Source: JARICQ01 sp964527205 (GTDB lineage: Bacteria > Bacillota > Clostridia > Tissierellales > Tissierellaceae). From it: 39,514 bases of DNA. The stretch lies in assembly GCA_964527205.1 (NCBI GenBank), contig CAZGQG010000018.1, positions 1 to 39,514 on the forward strand, given 5' to 3'. This document shows, in pieces, positions 16,119 to 23,569 of this stretch; the first letter of the stretch is position 1, and each line of letters opens with the position of its first letter. The position numbers and the translations under genes are program-made. Under the pieces are notes generated by a model that searched no databases, was not told where the DNA came from, and saw only the letters and a list, made by a program, of their open reading frames with translations.

Positions 16119-16706
16119 ATGGAAGATAAAGAGATAAAGTCTATAGTAGAAGCTATCCTCTTTAGCTGGGGAGACCCATTGGAGTTAAAGGACATAGCCT
16201 CTATACTTGAAATGGATCCTAAGGATTTAGAAAAGATAATAGATGAGATGATGGATGAGTTTGACTATAATCTTAGGGGCCTTAAAATTATAAAGATGAA
16301 CAAGTCCTATCAAATGGTCACAAGGCCAGAACACTACATATGGATCAAGAAGCTCTCTGTAGGCAGCAAAAGAAAGAGCCTATCCAATGCAGCCCTGGAG
16401 ACCCTTTCCATAATAGCCTATAGGCAGCCAATTATAAAGTCAGAAATTGAGGCTATAAGGGGAGTAAGATGTGATAGGTCCATAGCTACCCTTATGGAAA
16501 AGGGATTGGTGGAAGAACTAGGTAGGCTTGAAAAGATAGGAAGACCTATAATATACGGGACTACGGATAGTTTCCTAAGGAGCTTTGGCCTAGAAAATTT
16601 AGAAGAGCTAAGACCCCTGGGAGAATATGAGGAAGACCTAGATGAGGAAGAAAGAGCTATAGAAGAAAATATAGAAGATAATATAGATAATGAAGAAAAA
16701 GAGTAG
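16119..16706 (+). CDS. scpB: Segregation and condensation protein B
   Basis: ScpB is a dimer of two winged-helix domains that binds the ScpA linker. The 195-residue sequence includes IVEAILFSWGDPLELKDIASIL, the second domain LSNAALETLSIIAYRQPIIKSEIEAIRGV, and the ending GRPIIYGTTDSFLRSFGLENL, all typical. The last 30 residues are an acidic tail (EEDLDEEERAIEENIEDN) that is not part of the fold. Start and scpA stop abut with no gap; AAAGGAG lies in the end of scpA. Confidence 0.96.
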   Translation: MEDKEIKSIVEAILFSWGDPLELKDIASILEMDPKDLEKIIDEMMDEFDYNLRGLKIIKMNKSYQMVTRPEHYIWIKKLSVGSKRKSLSNAALETLSIIAYRQPIIKSEIEAIRGVRCDRSIATLMEKGLVEELGRLEKIGRPIIYGTTDSFLRSFGLENLEELRPLGEYEEDLDEEERAIEENIEDNIDNEEKE

Positions 16707-16727
16707 AAAATTCCAGAGGAGGAAGAA

Positions 16728-17435
16728 ATGAGACTACAAAAATATATTGCATCATGTGGCATAGCATCAAGGAGAAAGGCAGAGGAAATGATAGCTGACG
16801 GCAGGGTAGAGGTAAATGGCAAGATAGTAATGGAAATGGGTATCAAGGTAGATCCTAAAAAGGATAAGGTCAAGGTGGACGGAAAATTTATAAGAAAGGA
16901 AAAAGAAAAGGTCTATATAATGTTAAATAAGCCTATTGGCTATATAACAAGCCTAAAGGATGAAGAGGGAAGGAGAATAGTAACAGACCTGATTGAGGGT
17001 GTAGATGAGAGAATATTCCCTGTGGGAAGATTGGATGCAGATACTACTGGACTCCTACTTCTTACCAATGATGGGGATATTACCTACAAGCTAACCCACC
17101 CAAGCTATGAGATTGTAAAGAAGTATATAGCCATAGTAGAGGGAGTTCCCAATAGGATGGAGCTTGAAAAGTTTAGAAATGGTATGATGCTAGATGGAAG
17201 ACGTACTGCCAAGGCTAGTGTAAAGATAGCAAAGAGATATGAGGATGAGGCCATACTGGAGATAGAAATCCATGAGGGAAGAAACAGACAGGTTAAGAAG
17301 ATGTGTGAAATGATCAACCATCCTGTTAAGAAACTAAAGAGAGTTTCCCTAGGAGAGATAGAACTTGGTGGCATGGAGACAGGAAACTGGAGATATTTAG
17401 ATGAAGAGGAAATGGAATACCTAAATTCACTTTAA
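16728..17435 (+). CDS. rluB: rRNA pseudouridine synthase, RluB/RsuA family
   Basis: An N-terminal S4 domain (MRLQKYIASCGIASRRKAEEMI, residues 1-60) precedes the pseudouridine synthase domain with catalytic motif FPVGRLDADTTGLLLLTNDGD (Asp in RLDADTTG) and the C-terminal GRNRQVKKMCE. Gram-positive RluB homologs modify 23S rRNA around U2605; substrate here is inferred from family and from the scpB neighbour. Length 235 is normal. A GAGGAGG site precedes the ATG. Twelve bases separate it from the next, gap-interrupted gene. Confidence 0.94.
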   Translation: MRLQKYIASCGIASRRKAEEMIADGRVEVNGKIVMEMGIKVDPKKDKVKVDGKFIRKEKEKVYIMLNKPIGYITSLKDEEGRRIVTDLIEGVDERIFPVGRLDADTTGLLLLTNDGDITYKLTHPSYEIVKKYIAIVEGVPNRMELEKFRNGMMLDGRRTAKASVKIAKRYEDEAILEIEIHEGRNRQVKKMCEMINHPVKKLKRVSLGEIELGGMETGNWRYLDEEEMEYLNSL

Positions 17436-17447
17436 GAGGTGGCGTAT

Positions 17448-17705
17448 ATGATATTTTTAAGAAGGTATAGGTATAAGGATTTAAATGATTTGGAAGGTCT
17501 CCTNNNNNNNNNNNNNNNNNNNNNNNNNNNNNNNNNNNNNNNNNNNNNNNNNNNNNNNNNNNNNNNNNNNNNNNNNNNNNNNNNNNNNNNNNNNNNNNNN
17601 NNNCTTATAAAGAGAGGTTTTAGAGAAAAGGGAGAAGGGCTCTTAGAGATAGATATAGAGAATTTCTTTAAGGCTGGATGCGGATGTGGAATGGATGAAG
17701 TATAG
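17448..17705 (+). CDS. Probable GNAT acetyltransferase interrupted by an assembly gap
   Basis: Only the two ends are known. The 5' piece (17448-17503) encodes MIFLRRYRYKDLNDLEGL, which resembles the first strand and helix of GNAT proteins. The 3' piece (17604-17702) encodes LIKRGFREKGEGLLEIDIEN followed by FFKAGCGCGMDEV; KRGFREKGEG resembles the last GNAT strand pair (xxxGFxxxGxx). If both belong to one GNAT of about 150 residues, some 300 nt are really missing, three times the 100 N shown. The reading frame across the N run is therefore meaningless. The ATG at 17448 follows AGAGGTGG; a GTG at 17439 is less likely. It could equally be two genes. The Cys pair near the end is unusual for GNATs. 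Confidence 0.45.
   Translation: MIFLRRYRYKDLNDLEGLXXXXXXXXXXXXXXXXXXXXXXXXXXXXXXXXXXLIKRGFREKGEGLLEIDIENFFKAGCGCGMDEV
17504..17603. other. Assembly gap of exactly 100 N
   Basis: The run is exactly 100 unknown bases, the usual placeholder for a scaffold join of unknown length. Distances and frames across it are not reliable. Confidence 0.99.
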
Positions 17706-18288
17706 GGAGATTGTAAACACCCATAAAATAAGCAGGGAAATAATGGACAGGAAGCTGGAAAAAGGCCATGTATGTGTGGACGCTACCCTGGGAAATGGGC
17801 ATGATAGTCTTTATCTTGCAGAAAAGATAGGGGAAGAGGGCAAACTTTATGCCTTTGATATACAGGAGATTGCCCTGGAGACCAGTAGAAAGAGACTGGA
17901 GAAGGATGGTCTAGCCGCCAACACTATTTTTATTCATGATGGCCATGAAAATCTAGACAAGTATGTTAAAGAACCTGTAGATTTATTTATATACAATCTA
18001 GGCTATCTGCCTAGGGGAGATAAGGATATTAGGACAAAGAAGAGCACTACCAGGGAAAGTTTGGAAAAGGCATTGAAATTATTGGAAAAGAATGGCATAA
18101 TTTTAATTACATGTTATACTGGACATGATGGTGGAATGGAAGAGAAAAACGCAGTAGAGGAATTATTGAGAAATTTAGATCAAAATTTTTTCAATGTCTT
18201 AAAATATGACTTTATAAATCAAAAGAACTTTCCGCCAATATTGTATAGTCTTGAAAAAATGGGAGGGGACAAGATATGTCTAAAGTAA
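17695..18288 (+). CDS. mnmM: MnmM/YtqB family tRNA methyltransferase
   Basis: This class I SAM methyltransferase has motif I VDATLGNGHDSLYLAE and the family hallmark YNLGYLPRGDK, seen in YtqB/MnmM. These enzymes methylate 5-aminomethyl-2-thiouridine at tRNA position 34 to mnm5s2U in Gram-positive bacteria. Later SLEKALKLLEKNGIILITCYTGHDGG and the C-terminal NQKNFPPILYSLEK are also typical. I use ATG 17695; a GTG at 17686 would add three residues. The start overlaps the end of the upstream frame by 11 nt, and its stop overlaps the next gene by 13 nt. Confidence 0.88.
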   Translation: MKYREIVNTHKISREIMDRKLEKGHVCVDATLGNGHDSLYLAEKIGEEGKLYAFDIQEIALETSRKRLEKDGLAANTIFIHDGHENLDKYVKEPVDLFIYNLGYLPRGDKDIRTKKSTTRESLEKALKLLEKNGIILITCYTGHDGGMEEKNAVEELLRNLDQNFFNVLKYDFINQKNFPPILYSLEKMGGDKICLK

Positions 18289-19676
18289 AAATTACTGATA
18301 CTATTTTAAGAGATGCTCATCAATCTCTAATTGCAACAAGGATGAGAACGGAGGATATGACTCCAATAGCTGATACCCTAGATGAGGTTGGATACTTTGC
18401 CTTGGAGGTATGGGGAGGAGCTACCTTTGATTCATGCTTAAGATATTTAAATGAGGATCCTTGGGAAAGACTAAGAACACTACGCAAGCACTTTAAGAAA
18501 ACCAAGTTGATGATGTTACTTAGGGGTCAAAATATATTAGGATACAAACACTATCCAGATGATGTACTAGAAGAATTTATTAAAAAATCCATAGAAAATG
18601 GTATAGACATTATTAGGATATTTGACGCACTTAATGATCCTAGAAATATAGAAAAATCCATTGAATTTACAAAGAAATACGGTGGACATGCTCAGGCAGC
18701 CATGTCCTATACTACTAGTCCAGTTCATGATGTAGAGTATTATGTTGAACTTGCAAAGAAGATGGAAGCCATGGGAGCAGATTCCCTATGCATCAAGGAT
18801 ATGTCTGGAATCTTATTACCATATGTTGCAGAGGAACTAGTAACTGAAATGAAAAAGAACACTAAATTGCCTATAGAGGTGCATTCCCACTTTACAAGTG
18901 GAATAGCCAATCAAACCTATATGAAGGCTGTAGAAGCTGGAGCAGATATTATTGACACTGCTATATCACCATTTGGTAATGGTACATCCCAGCCTGCAAC
19001 AGAGCCTATGATAGCATCCCTACAGGGATCAGAGCATTATCCAGATGATATAAATATGGAAGCCCTACTAGAGGCATCTGAATACTTTAAGGAATTAAAA
19101 GAAGGATATATAGAAGAAGGACTCTTAAATACTAAGGTCTTAAATGTAGATGTAAATACTCTTATCTATCAGGTACCAGGAGGTATGCTTTCAAATCTAG
19201 TATCCCAGCTTAAGAGCCAGGGTGCAGAGGATAGGTTTGATGAGGTATTAAGAGAGATTCCAAAGGTAAGAGAAGACTTTGGTTATCCACCACTGGTTAC
19301 TCCTATGAGTCAGATGGTTGGAACTCAAGCTGTATTTAATGTTATCTTAGATGAAAGATATAAGATGATACCTAATGAAGCTAAGAACTATGTAAAGGGT
19401 ATGTATGGAAGACCAACTCTTCCTATATCCGATGAAATAAGGGAAAAGATAATAGGTGATGAGCAAGTATTTACTGGAAGACCAGCAGATCATCTAGAGC
19501 CACAGTTAGATAATTATAGGGAAGAAATAAAGGAATATATAGAGCAGGATGAGGACGTACTAAGCTATGCCCTATTCCCAGAAATTGCTATAGAATTCTT
19601 TAAGCAGAGAAAGGCAGAAAAATATAAAATAGATTCTAATTTATTGGACCAGGAAAACAAAACCTATCCAGTATAG
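18276..19676 (+). CDS. oadA: Carboxyltransferase subunit, oxaloacetate decarboxylase alpha/pyruvate carboxylase B type
   Basis: This is a DRE-TIM-type carboxyltransferase. The N-terminal barrel has ITDTILRDAHQSLIATRMR, the metal-binding HSH in PIEVHSHFTSGIAN and the carbamylated-Lys context SLCIKDMSGILLPYVA; the PYC_OADA helical domain follows from about residue 300 (LNVDVNTLIYQVPGGMLSNL). At 466 residues it stops before the biotinyl domain, so it needs a separate biotin carrier that is not in the window. It may serve as the alpha subunit of a Na+-pumping oxaloacetate decarboxylase, or a methylmalonyl-CoA/pyruvate transcarboxylase. It starts inside the end of mnmM behind GGGAGGGG and is followed by a strong terminator. 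Confidence 0.88.
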   Translation: MSKVKITDTILRDAHQSLIATRMRTEDMTPIADTLDEVGYFALEVWGGATFDSCLRYLNEDPWERLRTLRKHFKKTKLMMLLRGQNILGYKHYPDDVLEEFIKKSIENGIDIIRIFDALNDPRNIEKSIEFTKKYGGHAQAAMSYTTSPVHDVEYYVELAKKMEAMGADSLCIKDMSGILLPYVAEELVTEMKKNTKLPIEVHSHFTSGIANQTYMKAVEAGADIIDTAISPFGNGTSQPATEPMIASLQGSEHYPDDINMEALLEASEYFKELKEGYIEEGLLNTKVLNVDVNTLIYQVPGGMLSNLVSQLKSQGAEDRFDEVLREIPKVREDFGYPPLVTPMSQMVGTQAVFNVILDERYKMIPNEAKNYVKGMYGRPTLPISDEIREKIIGDEQVFTGRPADHLEPQLDNYREEIKEYIEQDEDVLSYALFPEIAIEFFKQRKAEKYKIDSNLLDQENKTYPV

Positions 19677-19685
19677 GACATATAT

Positions 19686-19711
19686 AAAAGGAGCCCCTAG
19701 GGCTTCTTTTT
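19686..19711 (+). terminator. Intrinsic terminator after oadA
   Basis: AAAAGGAGCCC (19686-19696) pairs with GGGCTTCTTTT (19700-19710), with one G-T pair and a CTA loop; the 3' arm ends in a T-rich run. Confidence 0.82.
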
Positions 19712-19733
19712 ATGCATTTTTAGAGGCTTGTTT

Positions 19734-19788
19734 GAAACAAAACTTGCAAGAAAAAGATATATGAAGAAAAAATGAAATAAAACTTGCA
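19734..19788 (+). repeat. 15-bp direct repeat upstream of the kor operon
   Basis: GAAACAAAACTTGCA (19734-19748) and GAAATAAAACTTGCA (19774-19788) differ at one base and are exactly 40 bp apart, start to start. The downstream copy ends 24 bp before a TATAAT at 19813-19818 that lacks a good -35 element. This spacing (about four helical turns) suggests two binding sites for a transcription factor on one face of the DNA. Confidence 0.6.
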
Positions 19789-19812
19789 TAAAGCTTTTTT
19801 CTTTGATAATAT

Positions 19813-19818
19813 TATAAT
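19813..19818 (+). promoter_or_regulatory. Possible -10 element of the kor operon
   Basis: TATAAT at 19813-19818 lies 32 nt before the korD start. No TTGACA-like hexamer lies at 16-18 nt spacing, so activator dependence is possible. GATAAT at 19805-19810 with TTGCAT (15-nt spacing) is a poorer alternative. Confidence 0.4.
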
Positions 19819-19850
19819 TAGCAAATATAAAAACTAAGGGGGAAGTACAA

Positions 19851-20054
19851 TTGTCAAATGAGACAAAAAAGACTCTTATAATTGAAAAAGATTTATGTAA
19901 GGGATGCGGAATTTGTGTTGAATTCTGTCCCAAAAGTGTATTGGATTTACAAGAGGGAAAAATAAATATTGCACATAGAGAAGCATGTATACAGTGTGGT
20001 CAGTGTGAATTAAGATGTCCTGATTTTGCGATTTATCTAGAAGGAGGCGAGTAA
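19851..20054 (+). CDS. korD: 2-oxoacid:ferredoxin oxidoreductase delta (ferredoxin) subunit
   Basis: This 67-residue protein carries two [4Fe-4S] cluster motifs: CKGCGICVEFC (Cys 16, 19, 22, 26) and CIQCGQCELRC (Cys 46, 49, 52, 56). It passes electrons from the alpha/beta thiamine-diphosphate core to free ferredoxin. The start is TTG at 19851, since the only nearby ATG is out of frame and AAGGGGGA lies 7 nt upstream. It is the first gene of the delta-alpha-beta-gamma run, an order typical of 2-oxoglutarate:ferredoxin oxidoreductases (KorDABC). Confidence 0.92.
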   Translation: MSNETKKTLIIEKDLCKGCGICVEFCPKSVLDLQEGKINIAHREACIQCGQCELRCPDFAIYLEGGE

Positions 20055-20056
20055 AT

Positions 20057-21190
20057 ATGACTATTAAATTAATGCAGGGTAATGAAGCCTGTGTAGAGGG
20101 AGCTCTTAAGGCAGGGATGACATTCTTTGCAGGATATCCTATTACTCCATCTACAGAGATAGCAGAATTATCCGCAGAAAAACTACCTAAAATAGGTGGT
20201 AAATTTATACAGATGGAAGATGAGATAGCAGGCATATCTGCTACTATTGGTGCAGCCCTAACTGGTAGAAAGGCAATGACAGCAACCAGTGGACCAGGAT
20301 TTTCCTTAAAGCAGGAAGGAATAGGCTACGGAATTATAACAGAAACACCATGTGTTATTGTTAACGTTCAAAGGGGAGGTCCAAGTACAGGACTACCTAC
20401 ATCACCAGCCCAGGGAGATATAATGCAGGCAAGATGGGGAACTCATGGAGATCACTCTATAATAGCCCTATGCCCATGGTCAGTTAAGGAAACCTATACT
20501 GAAACCATAAGAGCATTTAATCTTTCTGAAAAATATAGAACACCAGTAATTTTACTTATGGATGAAGTTATCGCTCATATGAGAGAAAAGATTGAAATAG
20601 ATGATGAAGAAGTAGAACTATGTAATAGAATGGACCCGACCTGTGCACCAGAATCCTATAAGGCTTTTGAAATCAAGGATGGAGATATTGTTCCTGAGAT
20701 GATTGGCTATGGTAAGGGATATAATTTCCATGTTACAGGTCTTGTACATGGGGGAGACGGATTCCCTACAGGAGATCCAGTTATTGCAGAGGAGTTCTTA
20801 AATAGACTTATAGATAAGATAGAAGATAATAAGGAAGATATAGTAGAAGTAAAGGAATATGAAATGGAAGATGCAGAAATAGCTATAGTTTCATATGGAT
20901 CAACTGCCAGATCAGCTCTTTCAGCTGTTGAAATGCTAAGAGAAGAAGGTATAAAGGCTGGTTTATTTAGACCACTTACTATATGGCCACTGGCTGAGAA
21001 GGAAATAGAAGAAATGTCCAAGAAGGTTGACCGTGTTGTTGTAGTGGAAATGAACATGGGACAATACTATACAGAAGTATCTAGACTTGCTTGTAAGGAA
21101 GCTAAGGTAGAGAAATATGGAAGATTAAATGGACAATTAATAAAGCCTGAAGAAATTGTTGAATTTATTAAGGAGGGTCAAGATGCCTAG
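20057..21190 (+). CDS. korA: 2-oxoacid:ferredoxin oxidoreductase alpha subunit
   Basis: The alpha subunit carries the pyrimidine-binding domain of the enzyme that interconverts a 2-oxoacid + CoA with acyl-CoA + CO2 + reduced ferredoxin. The 377-residue sequence matches KorA-type proteins: LMQGNEACVEGALKAGMTFFAGYPITPSTE (split signature), MEDEIAGISATIGA, TATSGPGFSLKQEG, NVQRGGPSTGLPTSPAQGD and ARWGTHGDH. These features fit 2-oxoglutarate (Kor) better than pyruvate or branched-chain (Vor) enzymes, but substrate is an inference. The gene starts 2 nt after korD and overlaps korB by 8 nt. Confidence 0.92.
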   Translation: MTIKLMQGNEACVEGALKAGMTFFAGYPITPSTEIAELSAEKLPKIGGKFIQMEDEIAGISATIGAALTGRKAMTATSGPGFSLKQEGIGYGIITETPCVIVNVQRGGPSTGLPTSPAQGDIMQARWGTHGDHSIIALCPWSVKETYTETIRAFNLSEKYRTPVILLMDEVIAHMREKIEIDDEEVELCNRMDPTCAPESYKAFEIKDGDIVPEMIGYGKGYNFHVTGLVHGGDGFPTGDPVIAEEFLNRLIDKIEDNKEDIVEVKEYEMEDAEIAIVSYGSTARSALSAVEMLREEGIKAGLFRPLTIWPLAEKEIEEMSKKVDRVVVVEMNMGQYYTEVSRLACKEAKVEKYGRLNGQLIKPEEIVEFIKEGQDA

Positions 21191-22004
21191 TAAATTAGTA
21201 GAAAAATATTTCAGAACAGAACATTTACCTCATATATGGTGTCCAGGTTGTGGAAATGGTATTGTAACTAGAGCTATAGTTAAGGCTATTGATAATCTAG
21301 GTTTAGAAAAAAATGATGTTTGCATAGTATCAGGTATAGGTTGTTCAGCTAGGGCATCAGGATATCTTGATTTCAATACAATGCATACTACCCATGGTAG
21401 GGCTTTGGCCTTTGCAACTGGGATAAAATTAGCTAATCCAGACCTTCATGTTATTGTAATAACTGGAGATGGGGATAGTTCAGCTATAGGTGGTAACCAT
21501 CTAATCCATGCTGCAAGAAGAAATATAGATATAACAACAGTTGTATTTAATAATAATACTTACGGAATGACAGGCGGACAGTACTCTCCAACAACTCCAA
21601 CAGGAGATAAGGGAACTACTGCACCCTATGGAAATATAGATGCTAACTTTGACCTTTGTAAGCTTACAAAGGCAGCAGGAGCTACCTATGTAAGTAGGAG
21701 TACTATCTATAGTCCAAATATGATAATCAAACAAGTTGAAGATGGAATAAAGAACAAGGGATTCTCCTTTATTGAAGCTATGACCATATGTCCTACCTAT
21801 TATGGACGCAAGAATAAAAAAGGTGAAGCTGTTGACATGATGAAATACTTAAAGGACAATTCTGTAAATGTTGCTGCCTATGACAAATTACCTGAGGAAA
21901 AAACAAGGGGTAAGTATATAGTAGGAGAGCTACATAGATCAGAAAGAGCAGAATATACAGCGGAATACCAAAAAATAATTGATAGTTTTTCAAAGGAGGG
22001 GTAA
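21183..22004 (+). CDS. korB: 2-oxoacid:ferredoxin oxidoreductase beta subunit
   Basis: The beta subunit binds thiamine diphosphate and a cluster. The N-terminus PHIWCPGCGNGIV holds the paired Cys, and TGDGDSSAIGGNHLIHAARRN then VVFNNNTYGMTGGQYSPTTP is the ThDP/Mg2+ motif (GDG...NN). The start is ATG 21183, placed by AAGGAGGG at 21171-21178 inside the end of korA; a longer frame from 21156 is not supported. At 273 residues it is normal for KorB. Short overlaps with korA suggest coupled translation. Confidence 0.93.
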   Translation: MPSKLVEKYFRTEHLPHIWCPGCGNGIVTRAIVKAIDNLGLEKNDVCIVSGIGCSARASGYLDFNTMHTTHGRALAFATGIKLANPDLHVIVITGDGDSSAIGGNHLIHAARRNIDITTVVFNNNTYGMTGGQYSPTTPTGDKGTTAPYGNIDANFDLCKLTKAAGATYVSRSTIYSPNMIIKQVEDGIKNKGFSFIEAMTICPTYYGRKNKKGEAVDMMKYLKDNSVNVAAYDKLPEEKTRGKYIVGELHRSERAEYTAEYQKIIDSFSKEG

Positions 22005-22005
22005 G

Positions 22006-22557
22006 ATGTCAACTCTAAAATTAAGATTATCTGGAGCAGGAGGCCAAGGTCTAATACTAGCTGGAATCATCTTAGCTGAAGCAGCCTTGCTTGATGGAAA
22101 AAATGTAGTCCAAACCCAGTCCTACGGACCAGAGGCAAGGGGTGGGGCTAGTAAGTCAGAGGTTATTATTAGTGAAAAAGAGATAAATTATCCTAAGGTT
22201 GATGAATGTGATATTATGCTAGCCCTTACACAAAAGGGTTGTGATAAGTATGTTGATTCATTAAAGTCCGGTGGGATTTTAGTAATAGATAGTTCTGTTG
22301 AAAATATACCAGAATTAAAGGATGTACAAATAGTCCGTATTCCAATAGTGGATACAGCTAAAAATAAGATTAAGAAAACTATGGTAGCTAATATAATAGC
22401 CCTAGGTAGTATCTATGAGCTTACTAATATAGTTTCTAAGGAATCCCTAATAAATGCTGTTGTTGCTAGAGTTCCAAGGGGAACCAAGCAATTAAATCAA
22501 ATGGCTTTAGAGGAAGGATTTAATCTAATATTGGAGCATAAGGAACAGAATTTCTAA
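22006..22557 (+). CDS. korC: 2-oxoacid:ferredoxin oxidoreductase gamma subunit
   Basis: The gamma subunit carries the CoA-binding-type domain of the complex. The 183-residue sequence has the family start LRLSGAGGQGLILAGIILAEAA and QTQSYGPEARGGASKSEVIIS, both diagnostic. ATG 22006 follows AAAGGAGGG at 21992-22000. The stop TAA shares its last base with the ATG of the next gene, a MurR/RpiR regulator. This completes korDABC, so the enzyme can work in the oxidative or the reductive, CO2-fixing direction with ferredoxin. Confidence 0.93.
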   Translation: MSTLKLRLSGAGGQGLILAGIILAEAALLDGKNVVQTQSYGPEARGGASKSEVIISEKEINYPKVDECDIMLALTQKGCDKYVDSLKSGGILVIDSSVENIPELKDVQIVRIPIVDTAKNKIKKTMVANIIALGSIYELTNIVSKESLINAVVARVPRGTKQLNQMALEEGFNLILEHKEQNF

Positions 22558-23429
22558 TGAAGAGAGATTTAATTGAAATAATAAAAGAGAAGTATGATTC
22601 TCTTTCTAAGGGTCAAAGGGCTATAGCAAGTTTTCTTATTGACCATTATGATAAGGCTGCCTTTATGACGGCGGCTGATATAGGTGAGGAAGTTGGTGTT
22701 AGCGAGTCTACAGTTGTTAGATTTGCTAACACTATTGGATATAGTGGCTATAAGGAGCTTAGAAATGAGCTCCATGAGCTTGTAAAAACCAAGCTTACAA
22801 CAGTTCAGAGACTATCTATGACAGATCAATATTCTAATAAGGAAAATGCCTTGAAGAGGGTAATGGAAAAGGATATAGAAAACATTCAAAAAACTATATC
22901 GGAAATAGACTATGGAGAATTTGAAAAGGCTATTGAATTAATCCTAGGGGCAAGAAATGTTTACATATTAGGTATGAGATCATCTTCTTTTCTTGCAGGC
23001 TATATAGGTTTTTATCTGAAATTTTTGGTTGAAAACTCTAAGGTAATAGTAGCTGGGCCCAATGATGTCTTTGAGCAACTATTAAAGGTTGACTCCAGTG
23101 ATGTCCTCCTCGGCATATCCTATCCCAGGTATTCAAGAAGAACCCTGGAGGCAATTGACTTTTCAAAGGAAAAAGGCTGCAAGATTATAAGCATTACAGA
23201 CAGTATGGATTCCCCGGCAGCTCAGGAGGCAGACATAACACTTATAGCTAGTAACGACATGTTATCCTTCGTAGATTCCCTAGTTGCTCCTATGAGCCTT
23301 ATAAACGCTCTAATGGTAACCATAGGAATGGCGAAAAGTGGAGATGTAAAGGCTAACTTTGAAGATTTAGAAAAGATTTGGAATAAATATGATGTATATG
23401 ATTCCTATATAAAAAATAAAAATAAATAA
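22557..23429 (+). CDS. MurR/RpiR family transcriptional regulator
   Basis: The 290-residue protein has an N-terminal RpiR helix-turn-helix (LIEIIKEKYDSLSKGQRAIASFLIDHY, then MTAADIGEEVGVSESTVVRFANTIGYSGYKELR, residues about 3-70) and a C-terminal SIS sugar-phosphate-binding domain (about 120-260, GARNVYILGMRSSSFLAGYIG). SIS ligands are usually sugar phosphates. It overlaps korC by one base, so it is probably co-transcribed with korDABC and may control it, possibly through the direct repeat at 19734-19788. The effector is unknown. A terminator follows at once, so it closes the operon. Confidence 0.92.
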   Translation: MKRDLIEIIKEKYDSLSKGQRAIASFLIDHYDKAAFMTAADIGEEVGVSESTVVRFANTIGYSGYKELRNELHELVKTKLTTVQRLSMTDQYSNKENALKRVMEKDIENIQKTISEIDYGEFEKAIELILGARNVYILGMRSSSFLAGYIGFYLKFLVENSKVIVAGPNDVFEQLLKVDSSDVLLGISYPRYSRRTLEAIDFSKEKGCKIISITDSMDSPAAQEADITLIASNDMLSFVDSLVAPMSLINALMVTIGMAKSGDVKANFEDLEKIWNKYDVYDSYIKNKNK

Positions 23430-23437
23430 TATTTAAT

Positions 23438-23470
23438 AATAGAGGATGATATCCTCTATTTATTTTATTT
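23438..23470 (+). terminator. Intrinsic terminator after the RpiR gene
   Basis: AATAGAGGAT (23438-23447) pairs with ATCCTCTATT (23451-23460) around GAT and is followed by TATTTTATTT. It ends the kor operon. Confidence 0.8.
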
Positions 23471-23569
23471 AATAGTATGTCTTAAGAGATCTTATCATAA
23501 CTGATACAAGCAAACAAAGATTTTTTCTGATATAATATAGATATAAGTTAAATGAGAGGTGAAGAAAAT

